Counted from the stretch's first letter, positions 17,900 through 27,166 are shown. The stretch: DNA of 57,073 bases from Pseudomonadota bacterium (GCA_021794525.1 JAJYQP010000039.1:1-57073); one strand, 5' to 3'. Numbers and translations: made by a program. The notes: generated from the letters alone by a model not told the origin.

Positions 17900-19021
17900 A
17901 TGCCCATCGAGCGCCTTGCCGATATCGCCCGCCTACCGCGCCTCGTGGTGAAGGTCGGCTCCGCGCTGCTCGTCGAAGGCGGCGCGGCGCGCGCGGGCTG
18001 GTTACGCTCGCTCGCCGCCGATCTCGCGGCGCTGCGGCGCGGGGGAACGCAGGTGGTTGCGGTCAGCTCGGGCGCGATTGCACTGGGCGCGGCACGACTG
18101 AAGCTGGCGCGGGGCGGCAGGGGCAGCCTTGCCGACGCGCAGGCCGCCGCCTCGGTCGGGCAGATCGCGCTGGCCGGGCTGTGGTCGCAGGCGCTGGAGG
18201 CCGAGGGCCTCGTCGCCGCGCAGATGCTGCTGACGCTCGAGGATCTCGAGGATCGCCGCCGTTACCTGAACGCCTCGGCCACCTTCGAACGCCTGCTGGA
18301 GGCGGGCGCGGTTCCGGTGGTGAACGAGAATGACAGCGTCGCCACCGCCGAAATCCGCTTCGGCGACAACGACCGGCTGGCCGCGCGCGTGGCGCAGGCG
18401 GCGGGTGCGCAAGGGGTGTTGCTGCTGTCCGACGTGGACGGCCTCTACGATCGCGACCCGCGCACGCCCGGAGCGGCGTTGATCCCGCGCGTCGAGGGGG
18501 TGGGCGAGGAGGTGCTTGCTATGGCGAGCGATGCGTCCTCCTCGGGTCTCGGCTCGGGTGGCATGACTTCGAAGCTCCAGGCCGCGCAGATCGCCGAGCG
18601 GGCGGGCATCGCGCTCGCGATCCTGAATGGCACGCATGACGCGCCCATCGCAAAGGCGCTGTCGAACGGCTCCGGCACCGTCTTCGTACCTCAGCGCGAT
18701 GCGACCGCGCGCAAGGCGTGGCTCGGCGGGCGGCTGGCGGCGAGCGGGGTGCTGACCGTCGATGCCGGCTGCGCCGCCGCGCTGGCGGGCGGGGCGAGCC
18801 TGCTGGCGGCGGGCGTCACCGAGGTCACGGGCGATTTCAGGCGCGGCGACCTCGTCACTATCGTCAGCGCCAGGGGAGACCGGCTCGCGCAGGGCCTTGT
18901 CGAATATTCCGCGGAGGAATGCCGCGCGATCATGGGCCTGAAGCAGGAGGCGCAGGTGCAGCCGCTTGGCTACGCCCCGCGCGCGGCGGTGGTCCACCGC
19001 GATCACATGGTGCAGTTGTGA
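17900..19021 (+). CDS. proB: Glutamate 5-kinase with PUA domain
   Basis: First step of proline synthesis: phosphorylates glutamate. The 373-aa product has an amino-acid-kinase domain (VVKVGSALLVEGG at about residue 15, VAVSSGAIALG, PVVNENDSVATAEIRFGDND, SSSGLGSGGMTSKLQAA) and a C-terminal PUA domain (about 275-360). The stop overlaps the GTG start of the epimerase gene (GTGA). The ribosome site is weak. Confidence 0.95.
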   Translation: MPIERLADIARLPRLVVKVGSALLVEGGAARAGWLRSLAADLAALRRGGTQVVAVSSGAIALGAARLKLARGGRGSLADAQAAASVGQIALAGLWSQALEAEGLVAAQMLLTLEDLEDRRRYLNASATFERLLEAGAVPVVNENDSVATAEIRFGDNDRLAARVAQAAGAQGVLLLSDVDGLYDRDPRTPGAALIPRVEGVGEEVLAMASDASSSGLGSGGMTSKLQAAQIAERAGIALAILNGTHDAPIAKALSNGSGTVFVPQRDATARKAWLGGRLAASGVLTVDAGCAAALAGGASLLAAGVTEVTGDFRRGDLVTIVSARGDRLAQGLVEYSAEECRAIMGLKQEAQVQPLGYAPRAAVVHRDHMVQL

Positions 19022-19932
19022 CCATCGCCCTGACCGGCGCAACCGGCTTCGTTGGCCAAGCGGTCCTTGACGAGGCCGGACGGCGCGAGTCGCCCGTGCG
19101 CGCTTTGACCCGGCGCGAGCAGCCTCGGCGCGAAAGCGTCACGTGGGTGATGGGCGATCTCACGTCGCACGAAGCGCTCGCCGATCTGTTGTGCGGCAGC
19201 GAGGCCATGATCCACGTCGCCGGGCTCACCAGTGCCCTCGACCCCGCTGCCTTCCGCACCGCCAATGTGGACGGCACCGCCGCGCTCATCGCCGCGATGA
19301 AGCGGGCGAAGGTCAGGCGGCTGGTCTTCGTCTCCTCGCTCTCCGCGCGCGAGCCGGGACTGTCCGCCTATGGCGCCTCCAAGGCGGAGGCGGAGAAGCT
19401 GGTGGAGGGCAGCGGGCTCGACTGGACAATCGTGCGTCCGCCCGGCGTCTATGGCCCGCGCGACGTCGATTATTTCGAGATGTTTCGCACCGCGCGGCGC
19501 GGCGTGATTCCGCTGCCGCCGCGCGGGGCAAGCTCGATCATCCATGTCGAGGATCTCGCCCGCCTGCTGCTCGACCTCGTCGATGCGCCGCCCGCGCTGG
19601 TGCGCAACCGGATGTTCGAACCCGACGACGGGCGCGAGGGCGGCTGGGCCCATGCCGAGCTGGCACAGGCGATCGGCGCGGCGGTAGGGCGCAAGCGCCT
19701 GTTCGCGCCGCACCTGCCAAAATCGCTGATGCAGCACGGCGCAAGGATCGACCGGCTGCTGCGCGGCGACAAGGCACGCCTGACTCCCGACCGCGTCGGC
19801 TACATGGCGCACCCCAACTGGGTCGCGCGTTCGAAGCACCGTGTTCCGCCCACGGTCTGGGAGCCGCGCATCGCGGGCGAGGCGGGGCTTGCCGCGACGG
19901 CGCGATGGTACCGGGAGAACGGTTGGTACTAG
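19018..19932 (+). CDS. NAD(P)-dependent epimerase/dehydratase (extended SDR)
   Basis: 304 aa from the GTG at 19018, which overlaps the proB stop. It has an N-terminal Rossmann motif ALTGATGFVGQAV, FVSSLSAREPG with YGASKAEAE giving the Tyr-X3-Lys catalytic pair (about residues 121-125), and IVRPPGVYGPRD. The extended C-terminal half fits atypical SDRs of the NDUFA9/nucleoside-diphosphate-sugar type. The substrate cannot be told from sequence. It is probably co-transcribed with obgE-proB. Confidence 0.85.
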   Translation: MTIALTGATGFVGQAVLDEAGRRESPVRALTRREQPRRESVTWVMGDLTSHEALADLLCGSEAMIHVAGLTSALDPAAFRTANVDGTAALIAAMKRAKVRRLVFVSSLSAREPGLSAYGASKAEAEKLVEGSGLDWTIVRPPGVYGPRDVDYFEMFRTARRGVIPLPPRGASSIIHVEDLARLLLDLVDAPPALVRNRMFEPDDGREGGWAHAELAQAIGAAVGRKRLFAPHLPKSLMQHGARIDRLLRGDKARLTPDRVGYMAHPNWVARSKHRVPPTVWEPRIAGEAGLAATARWYRENGWY

Positions 19933-19933
19933 C

Positions 19934-20704
19934 TCACAAGAACGGTTCCTCGCCCGGCTTGTGGATGCCGCATTCCACCTTGTCCCAGCCCGACCAGCGC
20001 CCGGCGCGCGGGTCTTCGCCCGGGGCGACGGCGCGGGTGCAGGGGGAGCAGCCGATCGAGGGGTAGCCTCGCGCCACCAGCGGATGGCGGGGCAGGTCGT
20101 GCATGACCATGTAGCCTTCGATCTGGCTGGCGTTCCAGTCGATCAGCGGGTTGATCTTGAGGCGGCCGGCGGCGTCCGAGGTATCGAGTTCGAAGCGCGG
20201 CAGCCCGGCGCGGGTCTTTGCCTGGAAACCCTTGCGCCCGGTAAAGCTCGCATCGAAGCGGGCGAGCGCGCGGGCGAGCGGCTGGACTTTCCGCATCTCG
20301 CAGCAGCCGTCGGGATCGAAGGACCACCTGAGCCCGCTCGCATCCTTCGCCTGAAGCGCCAGCGGATTCGGTCGCAGGATGCGCAGTTCGGTGAGGCCGA
20401 GGCGGTCCGCCAGCGCGTCGCGATAGGCGAGCGTCTCGGGAAAATGCTTGCCGGTGTCGAGGAACAGTACCGGTATCGAGGGGTTCACGCTGGCGACGAG
20501 GTGGAGCAGCACCGCGCTCTCCGCCCCGAAGCTGCTGACGATGGTGGTGCGCCCGGCGAGATTCTCGGCCAGAACCGCGCGGAGCATTGCGTCGGTCGTC
20601 ACGCCCTCGAACCGGGCGTTGAGCGCCGCCGTATCGGCGGGCGTGAAGCGCGGCGACAGGTCGAGCCGGTCGACTGCCCGAGTCGCGGCGCTTCGAGCCG
20701 TCAC
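19934..20704 (-). CDS. cysH: Adenylyl-sulfate (APS) reductase
   Basis: Reduces activated sulfate to sulfite using thioredoxin. 256 aa. It has an ATP-pyrophosphatase-like fold with TTIVSSFGAESAVLLHL (about 53-69) and LFLDTGKHFPET. The Cys-Cys pair at GCCEMRKVQPL and CSPCT plus the C-terminal ECGIH make up the 4Fe-4S cluster ligands and the catalytic Cys. This points to the APS- rather than PAPS-type enzyme. The start overlaps the DUF934 stop by 4 bp. Last gene of the sulfur run. Confidence 0.93.
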   Translation of the reverse strand: MTARSAATRAVDRLDLSPRFTPADTAALNARFEGVTTDAMLRAVLAENLAGRTTIVSSFGAESAVLLHLVASVNPSIPVLFLDTGKHFPETLAYRDALADRLGLTELRILRPNPLALQAKDASGLRWSFDPDGCCEMRKVQPLARALARFDASFTGRKGFQAKTRAGLPRFELDTSDAAGRLKINPLIDWNASQIEGYMVMHDLPRHPLVARGYPSIGCSPCTRAVAPGEDPRAGRWSGWDKVECGIHKPGEEPFL

Positions 20705-21132
20705 GCAGCCGCCCCGTGGCGCTTCGCCCAGATCGGGGTGCGGCCATCAGCGGCTGGCTGGTAAATCTCCTCCCAGCGGGCCAGCGCCGTCTCGGCATCG
20801 GCGGGGTCGAGCGGCTGGTCGGGATCGAACGCGTCGAAGCCGCAGCGGCGCAGGAAGGCCAGCTGGTCGACCAGCACATCGCCCACGGCGCGCAATTCGC
20901 CCTCGTACCCCGCCTCGCGCAGGATGCGGGCCGAGGAATAGCCGCGTCCGTCGCCGAAGACGGGGAAGTTGACCTCGATCAGCCGCAGCCGCCCGAGATG
21001 GGGGATCAGCGCGCGGGCATCGTCGCCCGGCTCCACGCGCACCGCGTCGGAATTGCTCTGTTCGAGAAAGGCATCGACGGTGATGCCAGGGTGATCGGCG
21101 GGCTCGTCGGTGCGGAAGCGCAGGAGACTCAT
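20701..21132 (-). CDS. DUF934 protein of the sulfate-assimilation operon
   Basis: 143 aa. It matches DUF934 (putative oxidoreductase-associated) proteins: LIEVNFPVFGDGRGYSSARILRE, ELRAVGDVLVDQLAFLRRCGFDAF and a C-terminal EEIYQP. Members occur almost always between cysI and cysH in proteobacteria and are thought to help sulfite reductase, but the function is not established. Its Shine-Dalgarno GGAGG (plus-strand 21138-21142) overlaps the end of a REP-like element. Confidence 0.9.
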   Translation of the reverse strand: MSLLRFRTDEPADHPGITVDAFLEQSNSDAVRVEPGDDARALIPHLGRLRLIEVNFPVFGDGRGYSSARILREAGYEGELRAVGDVLVDQLAFLRRCGFDAFDPDQPLDPADAETALARWEEIYQPAADGRTPIWAKRHGAAA

Positions 21133-21140
21133 GCCGACCT

Positions 21141-21206
21141 CCGTTCGCCTCGAGCGACGTCGAGAGGGGGCAGGCGACGTGTCTCGACCTCGCTCGACAC
21201 GAACGG
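21141..21206. repeat. REP-like palindrome, copy 1 (between cysI and the DUF934 gene)
   Basis: 66 bp. The arms CCGTTCGCCTCGAGCGACGT... (21141-21165) and its inverted partner (21182-21206), ending GACACGAACGG, differ at 3 of 25 positions. Same family as the element at 22858-22924. Confidence 0.85.
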
Positions 21207-21219
21207 GCCGTGGTTCCCA

Positions 21220-22848
21220 TCAGCCATAGAGTGCCTCCTTGAACGGCTCCATGCCGATGCGGCGATAGGTATCGAGGAAGCGTTCCCCGTCGCTGCGTTC
21301 GCGCAGGTAGACGTCGGCGGCGGTTTCGACCGCATCGACGATGCCCGCCTCGTCGAAGCCGGGGCCGGTGATCTTGCCGAGGCTCACGTCCTCCGCCTCG
21401 CTGCCGCCGAGGAGGAGCTGGTAGTTCTCCACCCCCTTCCGGTCGACGCCGAGGATGCCGATGTGGCCCGCGTGGTGGTGGCCGCAGGCGTTGATGCAGC
21501 CCGAGATCTTGAGCTTCAGTTCGCCCAGCGCGGCGGTCTTGCCGCTGGCGGCGAAGCGTTCGGAGATTTTCTGCGCGACCGGGATCGAGCGCGCATTGGC
21601 GAGGCTGCAGTAATCGAGGCCGGGGCAGGCGATGATGTCCTCCACCGTGTCGATATTGGCAGCGCCAAGGCCCGCCGCCTCCAGCGCGGTCCACAGCGCG
21701 TGGAGTTCCGCCTGGCGGACATGGGGGATGACGATGTTCTGCGTATGCGTGACGCGCAGCTCGCCCGTGCCGTGGCGTTCGGCGAGGTCGGCCATCAGGC
21801 GCATCTGCTCCGCGCTGGCATCGCCCGGAATGCCGCCGACTGGCTTCAGGCTGACGACGGCGGAGATATAGCCGCGCTGCTTGTGCGGTTGGGTGTTGCG
21901 GCTGACCCACAGCGCGAAGTCAGGATCAGTATCGTCGAGCGCCAATTCAGCGCTTTCAGGGAGCTGTTCAAGGAATTGGGCAGCGATCCGCTCCAATTCG
22001 GCCGCGGGCGGTTCAATGCCCAGCGTGAGCAGATGGGCGAACTCTTCCTCGACCTGGCGGGTGTATTCCTCCGCGCCCAGCTCGTGGACGAGGATCTTGA
22101 TCCGCGCCTTGTACTTGTTGTCGCGCCTTCCATAACGATTGTAGACCCTTAGGCACGCCTCCGCATAGGTGACGAACTGATCGAGCGGCACGAAGTCGCG
22201 GATGCAGGGCGCGATCATCGGGGTACGGCCCATGCCGCCGCCGACATGGAATGCCGCGCCCAATGCGCCGTCGCGCTCGACGATCTGGATGCCGATATCG
22301 TGCAGCCGCATCGCCGCGCGGTCGCGGTCCGAGGCGATCACCGCGATCTTGAACTTGCGCGGCAAGGCGCTGAATTCGGGGTGGAAGCTCGACCAGTGGC
22401 GCAGAAGCTCGGCGTAGGGGCGGGGGTCCGTCACCTCGTCCGCGGCAGCCCCGGCGAAATGGTCGGCGCTGATGTTACGGATGCAGTTGCCGCTGGTCTG
22501 GATGGCGTGCATTTCGACCTTGGCGAGATCGGCCAGCAGGTCGGCGCATTCCTCCAGCTTGATCCAGTTGTACTGGATGTTCTGGCGGGTGGTGAAATGA
22601 CCATAGCCGCGGTCGTACCGCTCGGCGATGTCCGCGAGCGCGCGCATCTGGCGCGCGTCGAGCGTGCCGTAGGGCATGGCGACGCGCAGCATATAGGCAT
22701 GAAGCTGGAGATAGAGCCCGTTCATCAGCCGAAGCGGCTTGAACTGCTCCTCGGTCAACTTCCCCTCAAGCCGTCGCTTCGCCTGGTCGCGGAACTCCGC
22801 GACGCGGGTATCGACCATCTGCTGGTCGTAGTGGTCGTATTTATACAT
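21220..22848 (-). CDS. cysI: Sulfite reductase hemoprotein subunit (nitrite/sulfite reductase family)
   Basis: Six-electron reduction of sulfite to sulfide. The 542-aa product has two ferredoxin-like half domains each with a siroheme-contact stretch (GYGHFTTRQNIQYNW at about 82-96; ELRVTHTQNIVIPHV at about 369-383), and the 4Fe-4S/siroheme cysteines in CPGLDYCSLA and SGCINACGHHH (about 423-470). Nitrite reductase is the alternative, but the neighbours cobA, cysH and DUF934 decide for sulfite. No flavoprotein subunit (cysJ) lies next to it, so the electron donor is probably ferredoxin or encoded elsewhere. REP-like elements flank both ends. Confidence 0.93.
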   Translation of the reverse strand: MYKYDHYDQQMVDTRVAEFRDQAKRRLEGKLTEEQFKPLRLMNGLYLQLHAYMLRVAMPYGTLDARQMRALADIAERYDRGYGHFTTRQNIQYNWIKLEECADLLADLAKVEMHAIQTSGNCIRNISADHFAGAAADEVTDPRPYAELLRHWSSFHPEFSALPRKFKIAVIASDRDRAAMRLHDIGIQIVERDGALGAAFHVGGGMGRTPMIAPCIRDFVPLDQFVTYAEACLRVYNRYGRRDNKYKARIKILVHELGAEEYTRQVEEEFAHLLTLGIEPPAAELERIAAQFLEQLPESAELALDDTDPDFALWVSRNTQPHKQRGYISAVVSLKPVGGIPGDASAEQMRLMADLAERHGTGELRVTHTQNIVIPHVRQAELHALWTALEAAGLGAANIDTVEDIIACPGLDYCSLANARSIPVAQKISERFAASGKTAALGELKLKISGCINACGHHHAGHIGILGVDRKGVENYQLLLGGSEAEDVSLGKITGPGFDEAGIVDAVETAADVYLRERSDGERFLDTYRRIGMEPFKEALYG

Positions 22849-22857
22849 CGTCGATTT

Positions 22858-22924
22858 CCGTTCGCCTCGAGCGCAGTCGAGAGGCGTTGGCGGGCCGTGT
22901 CTCGACTGTGCTCGACACGAACGG
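22858..22924. repeat. REP-like palindrome, copy 2 (between the DUF2849 gene and cysI)
   Basis: 67 bp. The arms 22858-22882 (CCGTTCGCCTCGAGCGCAGT...) and 22900-22924 (...CTCGACACGAACGG) differ at 3 of 25 positions. Read on the minus strand, the element ends CGAACGG and runs into AAAT, so its edge contributes to the cysI ribosome site (CGGAAA). Confidence 0.85.
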
Positions 22925-22938
22925 GATGTGGGAATCGG

Positions 22939-23235
22939 TCATATCACCCAGCTTCCCGCCGCAGGGTCCGCGGGCTTCAGCGTGAGGTCGGGGCGCACGG
23001 TCGGGCCCAGTGCGCGAATGCGGTCCTTGATATGCGCGGGGCGGGGAGTGCCGTCCGCAATCTCCGCATCGATGGCATAGGCCGCGTTGACGCGGCGCGC
23101 GGCTTCCTCGCGCCCGATCACGCGATCCTCCTCGCCGGTCACGTCGACCGCGTCCTCGACATGCAGCGACCAGTAGGTGCCGGTCCACCACACCACCGCG
23201 CCGGAGCGGAGGTCATTGCCGGTCAGGATACGCAT
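22939..23235 (-). CDS. DUF2849 protein
   Basis: 98 aa, beginning MRILTGNDLRSGAVVWW. DUF2849 proteins are small soluble proteins encoded between cobA/cysG and cysI in alphaproteobacteria and presumed to support sulfite reduction; no activity is known. The start lies inside the 3' end of cobA (13-bp overlap), indicating coupling. Confidence 0.88.
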   Translation of the reverse strand: MRILTGNDLRSGAVVWWTGTYWSLHVEDAVDVTGEEDRVIGREEAARRVNAAYAIDAEIADGTPRPAHIKDRIRALGPTVRPDLTLKPADPAAGSWVI

Positions 23236-23990
23236 GAAGCTGCCTCCGCAACGATATGGGTGATGGCAAGATCGTCGCGCGCGGTAACCTCGCCGATGAC
23301 GATCAGCGCGGGGCTCACCACCGCTTCGCGCGCGACCAGATCGGGCAGACCCGCGAGCAGGCCGCGAAGGACGCGCATGGTCGCGCGCGCGCCGTTCTCG
23401 ACTACTGCCAGCGGCATATCGGGGGCGAGGCCGTCGGCCATCAGCTTCTCCGCGATCTGCGCGGCGGTCGCGACACCCATGTAGATGACCAGCGTGCGGC
23501 CCTTCCCGGCAAGACCCGCCCAGTCCTGTTCCGCCAGCCCCTTGCACTGGCCCGCGACGAAGCTGACGATGCTCGAGGCATCTCGGTGCGTCAGCGCGAT
23601 CTGCGCAGCCGCGGCCGCGCCATTGGCGGCGGTGATGCCGGGGACGACCTCGACCGGGATGCGGGCGGCGCGCGCGGCCTCCAGCTCCTCGCCGCCGCGC
23701 CCGAAGATAAACGGATCGCCGCCCTTCAGGCGCACGACCTCGCGCCCGGCGCGAGCGTGGCGGATCAGCAGGGCGTTGATGTCCTCCTGCGGCAGGGTCT
23801 GCCGCGCCCGGCTCTTGGCGACCGAGATCAGCCGCGCGCTGCGGGGGACGAGCGTGAGAACCGCCGGATCGACCAGCCCGTCATGCACCACGATCTCCGC
23901 ACCGGCCAGCAGCCGCGCCGCGCGCAGGGTGAGCAGCTCCGGATCGCCCGGACCTGCCCCCACCAGCCAGATTTTGCCCTGTCGTGCCAT
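23223..23990 (-). CDS. cobA: Uroporphyrinogen-III C-methyltransferase
   Basis: Makes precorrin-2 from uroporphyrinogen III with SAM, supplying siroheme for CysI. 255 aa from the ATG at 23990; an in-frame TTG lies at 24026. Motifs of the tetrapyrrole methylase fold: WLVGAGPGDPELLTL at the N-terminus, VVRLKGGDPFIFGRGGEE, VVPGITAANGAAA and VIYMGVATA. It is SUMT only, without the dehydrogenase/ferrochelatase domain of full CysG. Confidence 0.93.
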   Translation of the reverse strand: MARQGKIWLVGAGPGDPELLTLRAARLLAGAEIVVHDGLVDPAVLTLVPRSARLISVAKSRARQTLPQEDINALLIRHARAGREVVRLKGGDPFIFGRGGEELEAARAARIPVEVVPGITAANGAAAAAQIALTHRDASSIVSFVAGQCKGLAEQDWAGLAGKGRTLVIYMGVATAAQIAEKLMADGLAPDMPLAVVENGARATMRVLRGLLAGLPDLVAREAVVSPALIVIGEVTARDDLAITHIVAEAASCVS

Positions 23991-24052
23991 GGCGGCGGGA
24001 TGCGCCTGCGCAGGACACAGCGCCAATCATAATGGCTGCGCGGTGTGACAGG

Positions 24053-25078
24053 TCAGGTTTTGAAATCGGCGCTTTCGGCGGTGGTAGGGTTGCTTTTGCC
24101 GACACCTCGCGCGTCCCGCGCCTCCATATAGGCGAGCAGCCGGTCGAGCTGGTCGGAGGAGCGGATGTGAAGATCGCGCTGCGGGAACGGGATTTCCACG
24201 CCATGTTCCTTGAACAGCCACCACAGCTTCTTGAGCACAGCCGACTGGACGTTGCCAACGCCCTCCTCCGGATCCTTGATCCAGCACTGGATCACGAAAT
24301 TGACCGAACTGTCACCGTAGCCCTTCATCCATACGACCGGCGGGGGCGACTTGAGCACGCGGTCACAGCTCTTGGCAGCCTCGAGCATGAGCTGTTCCGC
24401 CTGCTGCATATCCGCTTCGTAGCTGACCCCAACAGGCACCTGGATGCGAACGTTGCGGCTGGAATAGGACCAGTTCTCGACCTGATTGATCATCAGGTTT
24501 TCGTTCGGGATCAGGTATTCCTTCTGGTCACGCGTCACGAGGCTGACCGCGCGCACGCCGATTTTCCGGATCTGGCCGAAGGTCGATTGCCCCGCCTGGT
24601 CGGCGATCACGATCACGTCACCGGGCTTGATCGACCGGTCCATCAGCAGGATAATCCCAGCGATCAGGTTGCCGAAAGTCTTCTGGAGACCGAAGCCAAT
24701 GGCGAGCCCGAAGGCACCTGAGAATACTGTCAGCGCCGTGAGATCGATGCCCAGCAGGTCGATTGCAAGAAATACCGCGACGGCCCAGATAGCGATCGTG
24801 AGGATCTTCTCGGCAAGCACACCCTGCGTACTGTCGAGCGCCCTGGTGCGTCTAACTCCGCGCCGGGCCAGACGGCTGCCAAACTTGCCGAGAAGGAAGC
24901 AGAAGACCAGGATCGCGGCGATGACCAGCAGGTCCCAGACGGAGACTCTGAAGCTGCCGACCGAGATCGCCCAGCCGTCAAGGGTGTTCACGACCTCCGC
25001 GATGATGCCACTCTTTCTTGATACGGCGGACCGCAGTTCATCGGCGGCGGCGACTTCCTTTCCACCGGGGGGTGCCAT
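24053..25078 (-). CDS. MscS-family mechanosensitive ion channel
   Basis: 341 aa. An N-terminal polar stretch is followed by about three membrane helices (about residues 46-68, 91-110, 113-140). The last is the pore helix FGLAIGFGLQKTFGNLIAGIILL with the Ala/Gly packing of the family. Next come the beta domain DRSIKPGDVIVI and a cytoplasmic vestibule domain. It protects against osmotic downshock. The start ATG shares its A with the TGA of the upstream lyase gene. Placement inside a sulfur-gene run is curious and may be accidental. Confidence 0.92.
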   Translation of the reverse strand: MAPPGGKEVAAADELRSAVSRKSGIIAEVVNTLDGWAISVGSFRVSVWDLLVIAAILVFCFLLGKFGSRLARRGVRRTRALDSTQGVLAEKILTIAIWAVAVFLAIDLLGIDLTALTVFSGAFGLAIGFGLQKTFGNLIAGIILLMDRSIKPGDVIVIADQAGQSTFGQIRKIGVRAVSLVTRDQKEYLIPNENLMINQVENWSYSSRNVRIQVPVGVSYEADMQQAEQLMLEAAKSCDRVLKSPPPVVWMKGYGDSSVNFVIQCWIKDPEEGVGNVQSAVLKKLWWLFKEHGVEIPFPQRDLHIRSSDQLDRLLAYMEARDARGVGKSNPTTAESADFKT

Positions 25079-26259
25079 CAGGCTCCTTTCAGCGCGGCGA
25101 GCCCGCGTTCGAGATCGGCAATGAGGGCGCCGGGATTCTCAAGACCTATGGAAAGCCGGACCGCCAGCCGCTCGGCCGGCCACCGCGTCGCAGTGCGGAG
25201 GGCGTGGACGGGCGTCGCCAGACTTTCGAACCCGCCCCAGCTGTATCCGATTCCGAACAGTTCGAGCGCGTCGATTAGGCGACAGCGCGCGGCATCGTCG
25301 TAACCGTCGGCGAGCACGAAGCTGAACAGCCCGCAGCCGCCGGTATAATCGCGCTGCCAAAGCGCGTGACCGGGCGCGCCGGGAAGCATGGGGCAGAGCA
25401 CCTCGGCGACCTCGCTACGGCCCGCCAGCCACTCCGCGATGCGCAGCGCGCTCGCGGTCTCGCGCTCGAGCCTGACGCCGAGCGTCCGCAGGCCCCGCAG
25501 CGCCAGCGCGGCATCGTCGGGCGAGACCACGTGGCCGATCTCCTGGGCGGTGATCCGCAGCTTGCCGTACCACTCCGGCCCGGCGGTGCAGGCGCCCATC
25601 ATCAGGTCGGAATGGCCGCCGACGTGCTTGGTCAACGCCTCGATGGCGATGTCGCAGCCGTGCGACAGGCTCTTGAACCCGGCGACGCTGGCCCAGGTGT
25701 TGTCGATCAGCACCGCCGCGCTCCTGCTCCGCGCGGTGGCGGCAAGCGCGGGGATGTCGCAGATTTCCATTGTCAGGCTGCCCGGGCTTTCGAGCAGCAC
25801 GGCGCGCGTGCGATCGCAGAATTGTCTTGCGAACCCATCGGTGTCGAGCGGGTCGAAATAGCGCGCCTCGATCCCCATCCGTTTCAGGATCCCGCCGGCA
25901 ATGACGCGCGAGGTTTCGTAGACATTGTCGGTGATGAGAACCACATCGCCGGGCGAAAGCACCGCCAGCAGCGCCCCTGCGATCGCCGCCGCGCCGCTCG
26001 GATAGAGCACAGTGCCCTCCGCTCCCGGCTCCAGCGCTGCCAGGGCCTCGCACAGCGCCCATTGCGTCGGGCCTCCGCGCCGCCCGTAGAAGAAGGTGCC
26101 GTCGGCGTTGGTCTTCGTGCCCGCCCGCAGCGCCGCGCAATCCTCGTAGAGATGGGTGCTGGCCCGATAGATCGGCGTATTGACGACATGCGGATCGGGC
26201 GACCGCCCGCCGGTCACCAGCAGCGTTTCCGGGTCGAGATCGTCGCGCGTCTTTGCCAT
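25078..26259 (-). CDS. metC: Cystathionine beta-lyase (Cys/Met metabolism PLP enzyme)
   Basis: Fold-type I PLP enzyme, 393 aa from the ATG at 26259 (an in-frame TTG at 26280 is the alternative). Features: TPIYRASTHLYED, the tyrosine of FFYGRRGGPT, LYPSGAAAIAGALL, LIDNTWASV and the PLP lysine in EALTKHVGGHSDLMMG. GGPTQWALCEALAALE fits beta-lyase better than cystathionine gamma-synthase, but the exact reaction is not certain. It lies 49 bp after sseA and runs into mscS. Confidence 0.85.
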   Translation of the reverse strand: MAKTRDDLDPETLLVTGGRSPDPHVVNTPIYRASTHLYEDCAALRAGTKTNADGTFFYGRRGGPTQWALCEALAALEPGAEGTVLYPSGAAAIAGALLAVLSPGDVVLITDNVYETSRVIAGGILKRMGIEARYFDPLDTDGFARQFCDRTRAVLLESPGSLTMEICDIPALAATARSRSAAVLIDNTWASVAGFKSLSHGCDIAIEALTKHVGGHSDLMMGACTAGPEWYGKLRITAQEIGHVVSPDDAALALRGLRTLGVRLERETASALRIAEWLAGRSEVAEVLCPMLPGAPGHALWQRDYTGGCGLFSFVLADGYDDAARCRLIDALELFGIGYSWGGFESLATPVHALRTATRWPAERLAVRLSIGLENPGALIADLERGLAALKGA

Positions 26260-26308
26260 AGTCGCGGACCCTAGAGGCAAGCGGGCTTATGGAGCAAGCC
26301 GCGTAAAC

Positions 26309-27157
26309 CTATCGCGCGGCGCCGGATTCCTTGGGGGTATCGGGATCGGCGCCCCATTCGGACCAGCTGCCGTCGTAGAGCGCTGCATCGTCCTTTCCCA
26401 GCAGATGGAGCGCGAACAGCAGGACCGAGGCGGTCACGCCGCTGCCGCAACTGGTCGTGATGGGGCGCTCGAGGTCGACACCGGCGGCAGAGAACGCCGC
26501 GCGCAGTTCCGGCAGGGGCAGGAAAGTGCCGTCTTCGGCATAGAGGTCGCGAAAGAACAGGTTGCACGCGCCGGGAATATGGCCGCCGGGCAAGCCGTGG
26601 ACGGCATCGGCGCTCGCGGCGCTGAACCGCTCCCCATCGCGCGCGTCGATCACCTGTTCGGCGCGGCTGTCGATATTGGCGAGCATATCGGCCTTGGTGC
26701 GGACCAGAGCCTCGGTGGTTTCGAGCGCGGGCGCGGCGCCGACCCCGCTTGCGGACGGCTCACCGGCTTCGAGCGGTCGCCCCTCGGCCTTCCACTTGCC
26801 GAGGCCGCCGTCGAGCAGCGCGCTTGCCACGCCCGCGCGGCGAAGTGCGAACCAGGCGCGGGCCGATGTCTTCACGGCGCTGTCGTCGTAGATGACGATC
26901 ATCGTTCCCTGCTGCCAGCCGAGGCTTGCGAGCCGCTCCGCCACCTGCACCCCGGTCGGCAGCGCGTTCGGGACCGGGGATGAAGCGTCCTTGAGGCTGG
27001 CGAGATCGAGGAACCGCGCGCCTGGAATGTGTCCTGTGGCGAACTCCGCCCGCGCGTCGCGGCCGGTCGCAGGGAGGTGCGACGATGCATCGAGAACGAG
27101 GAGCCCTGCATCGTCGATATGGTCGGCGAGCCATGCGGTCGAAACGAGACTGTCCAT
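26309..27157 (-). CDS. sseA: 3-Mercaptopyruvate sulfurtransferase
   Basis: 282 aa with two rhodanese domains: an inactive N-terminal one (residues 5-125; GHIPGARFLDL) and an active C-terminal one (about 150-270) with the loop CGSGVTA, the form typical of mercaptopyruvate sulfurtransferase (thiosulfate enzymes have Arg/Lys-rich loops). It transfers sulfur from mercaptopyruvate to thiols or cyanide. It starts 9 bp after the stop of the upstream membrane-protein gene. Confidence 0.92.
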   Translation of the reverse strand: MDSLVSTAWLADHIDDAGLLVLDASSHLPATGRDARAEFATGHIPGARFLDLASLKDASSPVPNALPTGVQVAERLASLGWQQGTMIVIYDDSAVKTSARAWFALRRAGVASALLDGGLGKWKAEGRPLEAGEPSASGVGAAPALETTEALVRTKADMLANIDSRAEQVIDARDGERFSAASADAVHGLPGGHIPGACNLFFRDLYAEDGTFLPLPELRAAFSAAGVDLERPITTSCGSGVTASVLLFALHLLGKDDAALYDGSWSEWGADPDTPKESGAAR

Positions 27158-27166
27158 GCGCAGATG

